DNA of 64,000 nucleotides, from positions 434,001-498,000 of the forward strand of contig JBBROM010000002.1 in NCBI GenBank assembly GCA_038229415.1, in the 5' to 3' direction. Positions 1 to 7,121 of this stretch are shown one piece after another. The stretch's first letter is position 1; every line of letters starts with the position of its first letter. The notes under the pieces were generated by a model that did no database searches, was not told where the DNA came from, and was given only the letters and a program-made list of their open reading frames with translations. A program made the position numbers and the translations under genes. This DNA comes from JANXUR01 sp038229415 (lineage in GTDB: Bacteria > Acidobacteriota > Terriglobia > Terriglobales > Acidobacteriaceae).

Positions 1-257
1 CTGCCGGATGGTTCAAGGTGCCGACGCCTCTTGGCAGCTATAACCCGGATTGGGCGGTGCTTATCGAAGAGGACGGCATGGAGCGCCTGTACTTCGTGGT
101 CGAAACCAAGAGCAGCCTGTTCACTGACGACCTGCGCGACAAAGAAGGCGCGAAAATCGAGTGCGGCAAGGCGCATTTCAAGGCTCTGGCAGTAGGCGAG
201 AGCCCGGCCCAGTTCGTTCAGGCCCGGAATCTGGATGACGTGATGGCAAAATGTTGA
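1..257 (+). CDS. Type III restriction enzyme Res subunit, C-terminal fragment (runs off left edge)
   Basis: This is the last 84 or so codons of a longer gene; the reading frame is already open at base 3. The residues seen, GWFKVPTPLGSYNPDWAV followed by a YFVVETK strand, match the PD-(D/E)XK endonuclease domain at the C-terminus of EcoP15I-type Res subunits, with the PDW aspartate and the ETK glutamate/lysine as the expected metal-binding residues. In the family the Res subunit is a DEAD/DEAH translocase that cuts DNA together with a Mod methylase. Mod and the helicase part must lie outside the window. The gene sits at the inner side of a defence-rich island that ends near 5.7 kb. Whether it is intact cannot be judged here. 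Confidence 0.85.
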   Translation, partial: AGWFKVPTPLGSYNPDWAVLIEEDGMERLYFVVETKSSLFTDDLRDKEGAKIECGKAHFKALAVGESPAQFVQARNLDDVMAKC

Positions 258-284
258 ACATACTTTTACATCATTTGAGCCCAG

Positions 285-1760
285 TCAACACATAGTCGCG
301 TATCGATGGGCCATTGTCGTCAGAGTTTCGTGCAAGCGAACCATCGCGAAAGTATCCAGCTTGCAATACTCCAAAAGCTGCTGCCGGGTCGCTTCGATGT
401 CGTGGCCAGTGATTTCTCCACGGGCCATGCGCGCGAAACGGGTGATTGCGGTATCGCCGACACCGACTGCAAGCTCTTCATAGGACAGGTCCGGCACTAA
501 AGCGGGAAGGACTTTCTTGATCGAAAAGCTCCCTTTGAAGTCGGGGTGATAAACGTAATCGGCGATAAACGGGTGGAGGTCCACGAGGCGGCCGAGGATC
601 GCCTGTAACGGCCCGGCTAGGTCGGAGAATGCCGCGCGGAGTGCCTTGATGCGGGTCTGCTCGAAGCTGCTGTAGACGATGATTGATCCGTGTTCCCCCA
701 ACGCCGCAATCAACGCCTCGGCGAGTTCTCTTTCGCAGCCCTTCGCGGCATCCGCCAGATATTCGCTGTGGCGCGCTTCGGCTCCGACGCCGTCGCGGTG
801 GTGGATACTAAATTGCGTGAGCACCTGCTGATGGCAAGCGTGCCCGTGGTAGAGCGGAAGCACTGCCGCAACCGTCTCGAAATCCAAATAGTGGCATGGC
901 CAGGCAATCGCTTTTAGGGCCGTGCTGAGACCGACACCGACAACCGTTTTACCGGATAGTGCGGCGTTTTTGGCCCGCTCTTGGCGGTCGCTGAGGTTCA
1001 AGTCGTCCGGGACGAGAGACAAGTTGATGATGCCCTCGCCTGACAAGCGCTTCAGCTTTTTATGATGCAGGCCAGGGAGTTCTAGGACGGTATGAGCAAT
1101 TCCCACTCCGAGGCAGTTGCCCTCGAAAAAAGAGCAGTCACGGCAGGCTGACACTAGCGCCGGTGCTGGTGGTGTGTCGTGTAAAAGGGCTTTGGCAAGA
1201 GAGTCGGCGACGCCTTCAAACTCCGCAACGCGCGCAAGTACGTCGCCGGTCTGATCGACGACATCAAATAGCCGGTCTGGCCCGTCCCCGAAGCGATATT
1301 CCCGCGATAGAAGGACCAGGGAGGCTTGGGCCACGGGAAAGCCGGCTCGCTTGAAGACCATGACGGTGTAGGCAAGATCATCGGCCAGTTCATTGATCCT
1401 GTCCGTGTCCGAGAAGCTGGATTTCACTTCCATGACATGCCACGCCCCGTTCAGGCGCCGGAGAATGTCTGCCTTGGCCACAAACGGAGCGGCAACGGCC
1501 GTCGCCTCAAAGAAGGTCTGTTTGGCGCTGTCCGCAATATAGTCTTGGGTTGTCTGGGCCGGTGTTTTCGCCTCGGTCCTTGAGATGAGAACACCTTCGG
1601 GGAACAGCTTGCGGGCAAGCTCCCCCACTTCCTGTCCCTGCTGCATGCGGAACAGCCCGGCTTCGCTCGGAGCTGCGGAAACGGCGCGTAGTCCGTTCCA
1701 CGCCATCGCGGAGCATTGCTGAGCCGTAAGCCAATCAGATTTTGCGATGGTGTCTTTCAT
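285..1760 (-). CDS. DUF2779 domain protein: Cas4-like Fe-S nuclease half plus RNase H-like half
   Basis: 491 residues. The N-terminal half resembles Cas4/AddB nucleases: Asp98 and Glu111-Val-Lys113 form a PD-(D/E)XK centre, and Cys16 with Cys206, Cys209 and Cys216 would supply the four ligands of an iron-sulfur cluster. The second half (from about residue 285) is the DUF2779 part, with a DFE motif at 293-295 and a late Asp in a CKLDTF context, as in DEDD-type 3'-5' exonucleases with an RNase H fold. The biological role of the family is not established. It ends 28 bp from the convergent type III Res gene and lies upstream of, and divergent from, the SIR2-HerA operon, so a nucleic-acid-targeting role in defence is plausible but inferred. 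The ATG start at 1760 agrees with the start of the conserved region. Confidence 0.8.
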   Translation of the reverse strand: MKDTIAKSDWLTAQQCSAMAWNGLRAVSAAPSEAGLFRMQQGQEVGELARKLFPEGVLISRTEAKTPAQTTQDYIADSAKQTFFEATAVAAPFVAKADILRRLNGAWHVMEVKSSFSDTDRINELADDLAYTVMVFKRAGFPVAQASLVLLSREYRFGDGPDRLFDVVDQTGDVLARVAEFEGVADSLAKALLHDTPPAPALVSACRDCSFFEGNCLGVGIAHTVLELPGLHHKKLKRLSGEGIINLSLVPDDLNLSDRQERAKNAALSGKTVVGVGLSTALKAIAWPCHYLDFETVAAVLPLYHGHACHQQVLTQFSIHHRDGVGAEARHSEYLADAAKGCERELAEALIAALGEHGSIIVYSSFEQTRIKALRAAFSDLAGPLQAILGRLVDLHPFIADYVYHPDFKGSFSIKKVLPALVPDLSYEELAVGVGDTAITRFARMARGEITGHDIEATRQQLLEYCKLDTFAMVRLHETLTTMAHRYATMC

Positions 1761-1927
1761 GCGAAGGCCCCGACAGGAAGGCTAAGCTTAGCAGGCCCCC
1801 AAAAGCTACTGAGGGCGATTATAGTCGTTATTTCTTCCGGGAATCTTCCGCCAGCGCAAATCCCGCCATTATGGGAACCCGGAGCGTCGAAGTACTCTTT
1901 CCCTGGCACTGGCGACACGTTCAAAAG

Positions 1928-1976
1928 TTCGATAAACTTAGCGCATTCGCGATTTTCGATAAACATTTATAAATGT
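1928..1976. promoter_or_regulatory. Candidate operator/promoter of the SIR2-HerA operon: direct repeats and a palindrome
   Basis: The 436-bp gap between the DUF2779 gene and the SIR2 gene is visibly AT-richer than its surroundings. TTCGATAAAC occurs twice (1928-1937 and 1955-1964, 27 bp apart), and the second copy runs into a perfect 14-bp palindrome, ACATTTATAAATGT (1963-1976). Such an arrangement is typical of repressor-binding sites, but no regulator gene is evident nearby. The palindrome ends about 220 bp before the SIR2 start, so it would control a transcript with a long leader or one that begins with the short ORFs described next. Confidence 0.4.
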
Positions 1977-2091
1977 GCGGGTTAGCTGGAGAGTTCCAGC
2001 GTTAGCCGCGAAGTCTTCTGACGATACTCCTGGCGTCGAAGTGCAGGGAGCGCCGAAGGTGATCACTGCTGCACGGCAATTTGGTGAGTGA
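1975..2091 (+). CDS. Possible short ORF (38 aa) upstream of SIR2
   Basis: A GTG-initiated frame of 38 codons, ending in TGA one base before the ATG of the next short frame. I do not recognise it. The C-terminal half (APKVITAARQFGE) could form a helix. The start codon lies inside the palindrome at 1963-1976, and no clear ribosome-binding site precedes it. It may be a decayed remnant, a leader peptide or chance. Confidence 0.2.
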   Translation: MRVSWRVPALAAKSSDDTPGVEVQGAPKVITAARQFGE

Positions 2092-2092
2092 C

Positions 2093-2194
2093 ATGTCCAT
2101 GATTCTTTTAGACAACGAAGACGACAGCAGCCGCACTCGCGTTCTTCTCGATGCCATCCGGAAACTCCCTATCCATTTCAAAAGGGAGGCCTGA
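2093..2194 (+). CDS. Possible short ORF (33 aa) directly upstream of SIR2
   Basis: An ATG-initiated frame encoding 33 residues (begins MSMILLDNEDDSSRTRVLL, ends HFKREA). Its stop is two bases before the SIR2 start, and the AAGGGAGG ribosome-binding site of SIR2 is inside its last codons, the geometry expected for translational coupling. No family is recognised. It is acidic in its first half and basic at its end. The tight spacing gives moderate support for translation, but function is unknown. Confidence 0.35.
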   Translation: MSMILLDNEDDSSRTRVLLDAIRKLPIHFKREA

Positions 2195-2196
2195 CG

Positions 2197-3396
2197 ATGG
2201 CTTCTCACGACGCTCGTAAGACTATCGCCGATTTGCGGGACCATTTGGCGCGGCACGACAAGCCCATAGCGTTTCTCTTCGGTGCTGGTACGTCATGCTG
2301 CGTAAAGGCCGTTGTCGCGGAGGGTGGCGGACCGGGAAAACCGCTGATACCGGCAGTAGCGGGCCTAACCGAGCTTTGCGCTGCGGAAGTGCTGAAGCTT
2401 GGCAAGGATTACGCGGAGGCATGGACCAACGTCCAGTCACAATGTGGCCGCGATGGAAAACCCGGAAATATTGAAGACATCCTATCGCGACTCCGAATGA
2501 TGCTCGCGGCGATCGGCGAACATGACAAGCTTCTGGGACTTGACCGAACGGGAATCGGCAAGTTCGAAGAGACTGTGCGGCGCACAATAGCACAGATTGC
2601 AACTCCCGCCCTAAAGGAGATTCCCGAAGAAACGCCACATCGCTCGATGGCGCGCTGGTTGGCTAAGACGTCCAGACTTCAACCCGTCGAGGTATTCACT
2701 CTCAATTACGACGTGCTTATCGAGATGGCCTTCGAAGCCGAGCGAATACCGTTGTTCGATGGTTTTGTTGGCAGTCATCGGCCGTTCTTTCTGGCCGAAA
2801 GCCTGCGGAGGCCGGAAGTAGCTCCTGGCTTGAATTGGGTCCGCCTGTGGAAGATGCACGGATCGGTGACATGGCGCCGTGAAAACGAAGATGGGCGGGA
2901 ACGAATCGTACGCGGCGAGCCGGATGCTTCCGGCGAAATGATCCTCCCGTCGTTTCACAAATACGATGAATCCCGCCGGCAGCCTTATGCTGCATTTATC
3001 GACCGGCTCACCAGATTTCTGGATCAAGACGACGCGCTTCTCGTCACCAGCGGATTTAGCTTTGGGGATGAGCACATCAACAGCGTGATTTTCTCAGTGA
3101 TCGAGAACAGGCCGCGAACGCATGTTTATGCTCTGCAGTTTAGTGACGTTGCCGAGGAACACGACCTGTTCAAACGCGCGCTGAGGCAGAAAAACCTTAT
3201 CGTCGTCGGCCCGAATGCCGGCATTATAGGGGGCCGACGGGCCGAGTGGAGCCTCGACGAGCCCGCGCCGTTCGTGGATGTCGTATTTGAACCAACTCCA
3301 AAAACAGATGAAACCCCTCAGCCGAAGACAGGGCAATTGCGGCTTGGTGATTTCGTAAAATTCTGCGAGTTTTTGCGCTCCATGGGCCAGCGTTGA
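2197..3396 (+). CDS. SIR2-like domain protein of a SIR2-HerA anti-phage system
   Basis: 399 residues with the SIR2_2-type NAD-binding core: GAGTS at 29-33, an FTLNYD motif with Asn170 and Asp172, and a KMHGS motif with His221, the residues expected for NAD+ cleavage. In characterised two-gene SIR2-HerA defence systems the SIR2 protein assembles with the HerA ATPase and, after phage infection, depletes NAD+ and/or degrades nucleic acid. The ATG is preceded by AAGGGAGG at 8-9 bp. The downstream HerA-like gene begins 10 bp after the stop, so they are co-transcribed. The C-terminal part (after about residue 330) is a less conserved linker region rich in Pro and charged residues. Confidence 0.88.
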   Translation: MASHDARKTIADLRDHLARHDKPIAFLFGAGTSCCVKAVVAEGGGPGKPLIPAVAGLTELCAAEVLKLGKDYAEAWTNVQSQCGRDGKPGNIEDILSRLRMMLAAIGEHDKLLGLDRTGIGKFEETVRRTIAQIATPALKEIPEETPHRSMARWLAKTSRLQPVEVFTLNYDVLIEMAFEAERIPLFDGFVGSHRPFFLAESLRRPEVAPGLNWVRLWKMHGSVTWRRENEDGRERIVRGEPDASGEMILPSFHKYDESRRQPYAAFIDRLTRFLDQDDALLVTSGFSFGDEHINSVIFSVIENRPRTHVYALQFSDVAEEHDLFKRALRQKNLIVVGPNAGIIGGRRAEWSLDEPAPFVDVVFEPTPKTDETPQPKTGQLRLGDFVKFCEFLRSMGQR

Positions 3397-3406
3397 GGAG
3401 AGACAG

Positions 3407-5269
3407 TTGACCCTATCCGATCCAACATTTATCGGTCAGGTCGCTTCCGTTACCGGGGGTGTCGTCCGCGTCCGCCTGCGGGAAGACATGCCGACAACTC
3501 TTGTCATGATTCAGGGTGAGTCTTACCGCGTCGGTCAGATTGGAGCCTTCTTTCGTATCCCGCTGGGCTATACCCATCTTTATGCCGTATGCACCCAAGT
3601 AGGCGCCGATGCGGCCCCTCCCAACGCCTTGGAACAGGATCGGGGAAGCGCTCTTGAAACTCCGACCACTGAACGTCTCGCGGGATATCGATGGATGACT
3701 GTCACGCTTTTCGGCGAATCTATCGGCTCTCAATTTGAGCGGGGAGTTGGGCAGTATCCGACCGTTGGCGACGAAGTTCATATCGTGACAAACGATGATC
3801 TCCAGGTTATCTACGGGTGCACTCGAAACAAGAGAGGAACCGTGCCGGTCGGCACAATTGCTGCAGCGTCCGGAATTTCCGCGGACCTCAATGTCGGTGG
3901 GCTTGTCAGTCGGCATTGTTCCATTGTCGGATCGACGGGGTCAGGAAAATCGAATCTTGTAACCGTTCTTCTCGAAACGATCGCCAGCAGCGAGTTTCCT
4001 TCCGCTCGTGTTATCGTGATCGATCCGCATGGAGAATATGCCAGCGCTCTCGGTGACAAGGCACGTGTATTCCGCATAAGACCTAACGAGGCGATAGGCG
4101 AGCGACCTCTGCGCGTTCCATTCTGGGCGCTCCCGTTTGACGAGCTGCAGTTGATGACGCTAGGGGGCTTACAGCCAAATCACGAAGCTGCAATCAGGGA
4201 ACAGGTTCTCGATCTTAAATCCGCGTCCGCCGTGAATTTGCGAACTCCGCCGCCGATTGAAACTTTGACGGCAGATATGCCCGTGCCATTCAGTATCAAG
4301 CGGCTCTGGTATGAACTGGATCAACTCGAACGTAAGACCTTCACTACGACCGGCACCGGTCAGAGGGAGCAGGATGCTTGCCCACGTGATCTGACTGGCA
4401 ATCCCGCGACCCTGACGCCGGACCGGTACCCCGTGGCAAGTCCTTATAACCAGGCTCCATATAAAAACCAGCGCAAGAGAAATATCGAGCGGCACTTGGA
4501 CCTCATGAGGAGCCGATTGCGTGACGGCCGCTTCGCTTTCCTCTTCAGTCCCGGAGGAGGTTACGAACCGGATCTCGACGGCCGGATAACGTCCGATCTC
4601 GACAATCTAGTTCGTGAGTGGGTTGGAGACGAACGCCAAATTACGATCTTCGATGTATCTGGGCTCCCATCCGAGATATTGTCGACAATTGTCGGTACGA
4701 TGCTACGGATCGTTTACGACACTCTTTTCTGGGCTCAGGATCTTCCTGTCGGGGGTCGTCAACAGCCTCTTCTCATCGTCATAGACGAAGCTCATCGCTT
4801 TCTTCCCGAAGGCGGGAATACGCCAGCTCACCGTACGCTTTCAACAATCGCAAAGGAAGGGAGAAAATATGGAGTGGGGCTCACCCTAGTAACCCAGCGA
4901 CCGTCCGAGATTGATAGTTCGGTCTTGAGCCAATGTGGATCGATGATCGCACTACGTCTCACAAACACCGCCGATCGTGCAAAAGTGGCGGCCGCATTGC
5001 CGGATGATCTTGGAGGGTTGGCGGACCTCCTGCCTTCCCTTCGCACGGGCGAAGGACTGTTCCTTGGGGAAGCGATGGCCATTCCATCGCGCGTCCGTGT
5101 GCGCAAGGCTCTGAAGAAACCCATTGGCGACGATCCCAGGCTTCCCGAGACTTGGCAGAGCGCGCAGCGTCCATCGGGGGTACTCTATACACAAGCGCTT
5201 GCAAATTGGCGCGCTCAGTCGACTTCTGCTGTCATTCAGGAGCCCGCTGAAGAGGACCCGGAGGGTTAA
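3407..5269 (+). CDS. herA: HerA-like hexameric translocase ATPase (DUF87), partner of SIR2
   Basis: 620 residues, in the size range of HerA-family proteins. The N-terminal 100 residues look like the HAS beta-barrel. Walker A is GSTGSGKS at 175-182, and Walker B is LLIVIDEA with Asp460-Glu461, followed by a TQRPSEI motif typical of the FtsK/HerA superfamily. HerA proteins form DNA-threading hexamers. In the SIR2-HerA defence pair the hexamer scaffolds and activates the SIR2 effector. The start is TTG, supported by a GGAGAG ribosome-binding site and 10-bp spacing from the SIR2 stop. An insertion of about 100 residues between the two Walker motifs (280-380) carries many Pro, Arg and Lys residues. 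Confidence 0.9.
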   Translation: MTLSDPTFIGQVASVTGGVVRVRLREDMPTTLVMIQGESYRVGQIGAFFRIPLGYTHLYAVCTQVGADAAPPNALEQDRGSALETPTTERLAGYRWMTVTLFGESIGSQFERGVGQYPTVGDEVHIVTNDDLQVIYGCTRNKRGTVPVGTIAAASGISADLNVGGLVSRHCSIVGSTGSGKSNLVTVLLETIASSEFPSARVIVIDPHGEYASALGDKARVFRIRPNEAIGERPLRVPFWALPFDELQLMTLGGLQPNHEAAIREQVLDLKSASAVNLRTPPPIETLTADMPVPFSIKRLWYELDQLERKTFTTTGTGQREQDACPRDLTGNPATLTPDRYPVASPYNQAPYKNQRKRNIERHLDLMRSRLRDGRFAFLFSPGGGYEPDLDGRITSDLDNLVREWVGDERQITIFDVSGLPSEILSTIVGTMLRIVYDTLFWAQDLPVGGRQQPLLIVIDEAHRFLPEGGNTPAHRTLSTIAKEGRKYGVGLTLVTQRPSEIDSSVLSQCGSMIALRLTNTADRAKVAAALPDDLGGLADLLPSLRTGEGLFLGEAMAIPSRVRVRKALKKPIGDDPRLPETWQSAQRPSGVLYTQALANWRAQSTSAVIQEPAEEDPEG

Positions 5270-5271
5270 GA

Positions 5272-5487
5272 ATGCCAGAGATGATCTCCGTCGATTCGAG
5301 CAATGTCGAGGCGATAGGATACGATGCCACGACGCGAGAACTGCACGTGCGGTTCGCGAAATCCGGCGAGACCTACGTCTACTATGAAGTCGAAGAGTGG
5401 GTATTCGAGGACTTCAAGAGGTCGGATTCAAAGGGGACTTTTCTCAATACGATCGTCAAAGTCAAATATACCTTTGGCAAACTTTGA
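5272..5487 (+). CDS. KTSC domain protein
   Basis: 71 residues that are almost entirely one KTSC domain: VDSSNVEAIGYD at the start, a beta-rich middle with YVYYEV, and a KGTFLNTIV segment near the end. KTSC domains are small modules found alone or fused to lysyl-tRNA synthetase and various nucleases; their biochemical role is not settled. The ATG is two bases after the herA stop, so this is the third gene of the SIR2-HerA operon here. This could be an accessory or regulatory subunit, or simply a passenger; the tight spacing favours co-expression. Confidence 0.8.
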   Translation: MPEMISVDSSNVEAIGYDATTRELHVRFAKSGETYVYYEVEEWVFEDFKRSDSKGTFLNTIVKVKYTFGKL

Positions 5488-5559
5488 CCTTCGCGACGGA
5501 CTGCGGCTGAGCCGGCGCAGAATAGCCTTTCAAATCGTTTGCGGCTAACGCTAACTTAG

Positions 5560-5651
5560 TTTTGTACCAATTTTGTACCACTGCATTGTTTTTGGTGCTT
5601 TTGGCGATGTTGATAGCTTCTTATAATCAGTAAGTTATGCAGGTACAAAAT
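5560..5651. repeat. Integrase arm-type repeats at island end
   Basis: TTTTGTACCA is present twice in tandem (5560-5569 and 5571-5580), and the inverse GGTACAAAAT lies at 5642-5651, just before a tRNA-T-arm-like sequence. Clustered short repeats beside a tRNA-like core are what tyrosine-integrase arm sites look like in attL/attR regions. No integrase gene is in the window, so the assignment rests on pattern alone. Confidence 0.5.
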
Positions 5652-5662
5652 CCTGTCAAGTT

Positions 5663-5688
5663 CGTGGTTCGAATCCATGCCCAGGGCC
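5663..5688 (+). other. tRNA 3'-end-like sequence, probable attachment core
   Basis: CGTGG-TTCGAAT-CCATG folds as a perfect five-pair T-arm with a seven-base loop and is followed by CCCAGGGC, as an acceptor 3' strand would be. No matching 5' half (CCCTGGG, D-arm, anticodon arm) is found upstream, so it is not a whole tRNA. It is best read as the duplicated 3' end of a tRNA left by island integration. Confidence 0.4.
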
Positions 5689-6013
5689 TTTAAAACTCAG
5701 GGGGAGAGCATGGCGGGCGCGATGCAGATTACCACAGAAGAGAAGAAGCTCCCGCAGTCGTCATGCCGCGAAAGCTGCACATATTGTGACCGACATTTGT
5801 TCTGATTCTGGAATAGGAATCGCAAGGAGGACGCTCGCGACGACGCAAAAGGTGCCGGTGGGCCTCGGTGTCTCAAAGTAGCCAGCTTTTGCATGCAAAC
5901 GAAAAAGCTAGTCCGCACCTGCAGTCCGCAATGAGCATTTCTTAGGGGCCTTGCAAGTACTTGGCAGTCTCGCGCGACCTTGTAAGTTGTTAGAAACACT
6001 AGCAATATAAGCT

Positions 6014-6058
6014 CTGAAAAGGCCGGCGTCGGCGGTTCAAGTCCGTCTCTGGCCACCA
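6014..6058 (+). other. tRNA-Phe 3' fragment (attachment-site remnant), with encoded CCA
   Basis: The sequence begins with CTGAAAA, the anticodon loop of tRNA-Phe(GAA), continues through variable loop, T-arm (GGCGG-TTCAAGT-CCGTC) and acceptor strand TCTGGCC, and ends ACCA. The upstream bases do not pair with the anticodon 3' strand, and there is no GGCCAGA 5' end, so only the 3' part is present. Such fragments are produced when an element integrates at the 3' end of a tRNA gene and duplicates it. The frame on the opposite strand across this region gives a frequently mis-annotated GLEPPTPAFS peptide. Between 5,690 and 6,013 I see no credible gene; that 320-bp stretch is probably island debris. 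Confidence 0.7.
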
Positions 6059-6179
6059 TACTTTCCTCCGCGAGATTTTACATTCAAGTCGCACTTTCGG
6101 CGAGGCGGCGGCCCGCCATTTTCGTGATGCGCAAGCTCATACCTAGGGAGTACACTCTTCTGCAATCAAGGAGGCTTCT

Positions 6180-6509
6180 ATGCTTGGCAATCGCACTTGG
6201 GACGAATGGATTGCGCAGTACGCTACAAGTCATCAGAATCCAGTGAACCGATTCTGCCACACCATTGGGATTCCGATGATTGTGCTATCGCTGTTTGTGG
6301 GCGTGGCGGCGCTCGTTTTAGCGTTGATCTCCGCGCCGCTTATCGCCGCGCAGCTCGGCTGGATAGCTCTCGCGCTGTTTGTAGTCGGCTGGCTATTTCA
6401 GTTCGTCGGCCACGCGTTTGAAGGCAAACCCCCAGAGTTTTTATCCGACTGGCGGTTTCTACTGGTAGGCACGCGCTGGTGGGCGGCGAAGATCCGGGGC
6501 AAGGCGTAA
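6180..6509 (+). CDS. DUF962 / Mpo1-like membrane protein
   Basis: 109 residues with the Mpo1-like (DUF962) pattern: RFCHTIGIP near residue 30 and GHAFEGKPPEF near residue 82, separated by two hydrophobic helices. Yeast Mpo1 is an iron-dependent dioxygenase that shortens 2-hydroxy fatty acids, and the conserved His residues match those thought to bind iron; the bacterial members are uncharacterised. The ATG has a good ribosome-binding site (AAGGAGG). It is the first ordinary gene after the island scars. Confidence 0.8.
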   Translation: MLGNRTWDEWIAQYATSHQNPVNRFCHTIGIPMIVLSLFVGVAALVLALISAPLIAAQLGWIALALFVVGWLFQFVGHAFEGKPPEFLSDWRFLLVGTRWWAAKIRGKA

Positions 6510-6560
6510 GGCCAACGGTTTCCCCACGTCTTGAATCCAACGAGACGCGCGCACCCGGCG

Positions 6561-7043
6561 CTACTTGTACTTTTCGACGGTCGCGCCTGCCCTCACAGTC
6601 AGCATAACCACGCCGAACCCGATGGCTCCCATCGACAGGTACATCGCTGCCATCATTCCCTTTAAGCTGCGACTCCAGGATTCGTTTGGAAAGCTCTTAG
6701 AGCCGAAGATGCTCACAGTGACTTTGGGCATTAGTACGCCGACCGAGCCGATGACTGCGAACGATCCTCCAGTTAGCAACAGCACCCAGTCATCTTTCAA
6801 CCAAGTTGATACACTGCCAATTTGTCCGAGCCATCGAACTCCAATGCTCGTTAGTTCGAGAACGATGAACAAAGCGCCCACAAAATACATTGCGCTTTGC
6901 CCAACCCTGCTGCTCATGGGTCGATCCTCCATGTCTCCAAGCAAGGCCGCTCGCAACGAACCCCGCTTTATCACCTGCAAGCCAATTTTGGTCAGACCTA
7001 GGGCTAAACCAGCATGGAATGCCAGCACAACCGCAACGTTCAT
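6561..7043 (-). CDS. Hypothetical membrane protein, four predicted helices
   Basis: 160 residues with four hydrophobic segments (about 1-22, 50-70, 85-108 and 130-152) and short charged connectors. No family is recognised. It starts with ATG at 7043 and lies between the Mpo1-like gene (convergent) and an ABC exporter gene on the same strand. No operon evidence is strong, since the gap to the ABC gene is about 80 bp. Confidence 0.6.
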   Translation of the reverse strand: MNVAVVLAFHAGLALGLTKIGLQVIKRGSLRAALLGDMEDRPMSSRVGQSAMYFVGALFIVLELTSIGVRWLGQIGSVSTWLKDDWVLLLTGGSFAVIGSVGVLMPKVTVSIFGSKSFPNESWSRSLKGMMAAMYLSMGAIGFGVVMLTVRAGATVEKYK

Positions 7044-7121
7044 CTGTCACCCCCTTGCTACCTCTCCCTATTTCACTCGACTGAACTTACCATGCGTTAC
7101 TTAGTCCGTTTCTTGTGGACG

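Noticed and set aside
5600..5690. A complete tRNA ending at 5688
   Set aside because: Only the T-arm and a possible acceptor 3' strand are present; no 5' acceptor, D-arm or standard anticodon loop can be built.
5697..6059. Minus-strand frame of 120 codons beginning MVARDGLEPPTPAFS
   Set aside because: It is the reverse reading of the tRNA-Phe 3' fragment and its flank, a well-known source of false proteins; there is no ribosome-binding site and no protein family.
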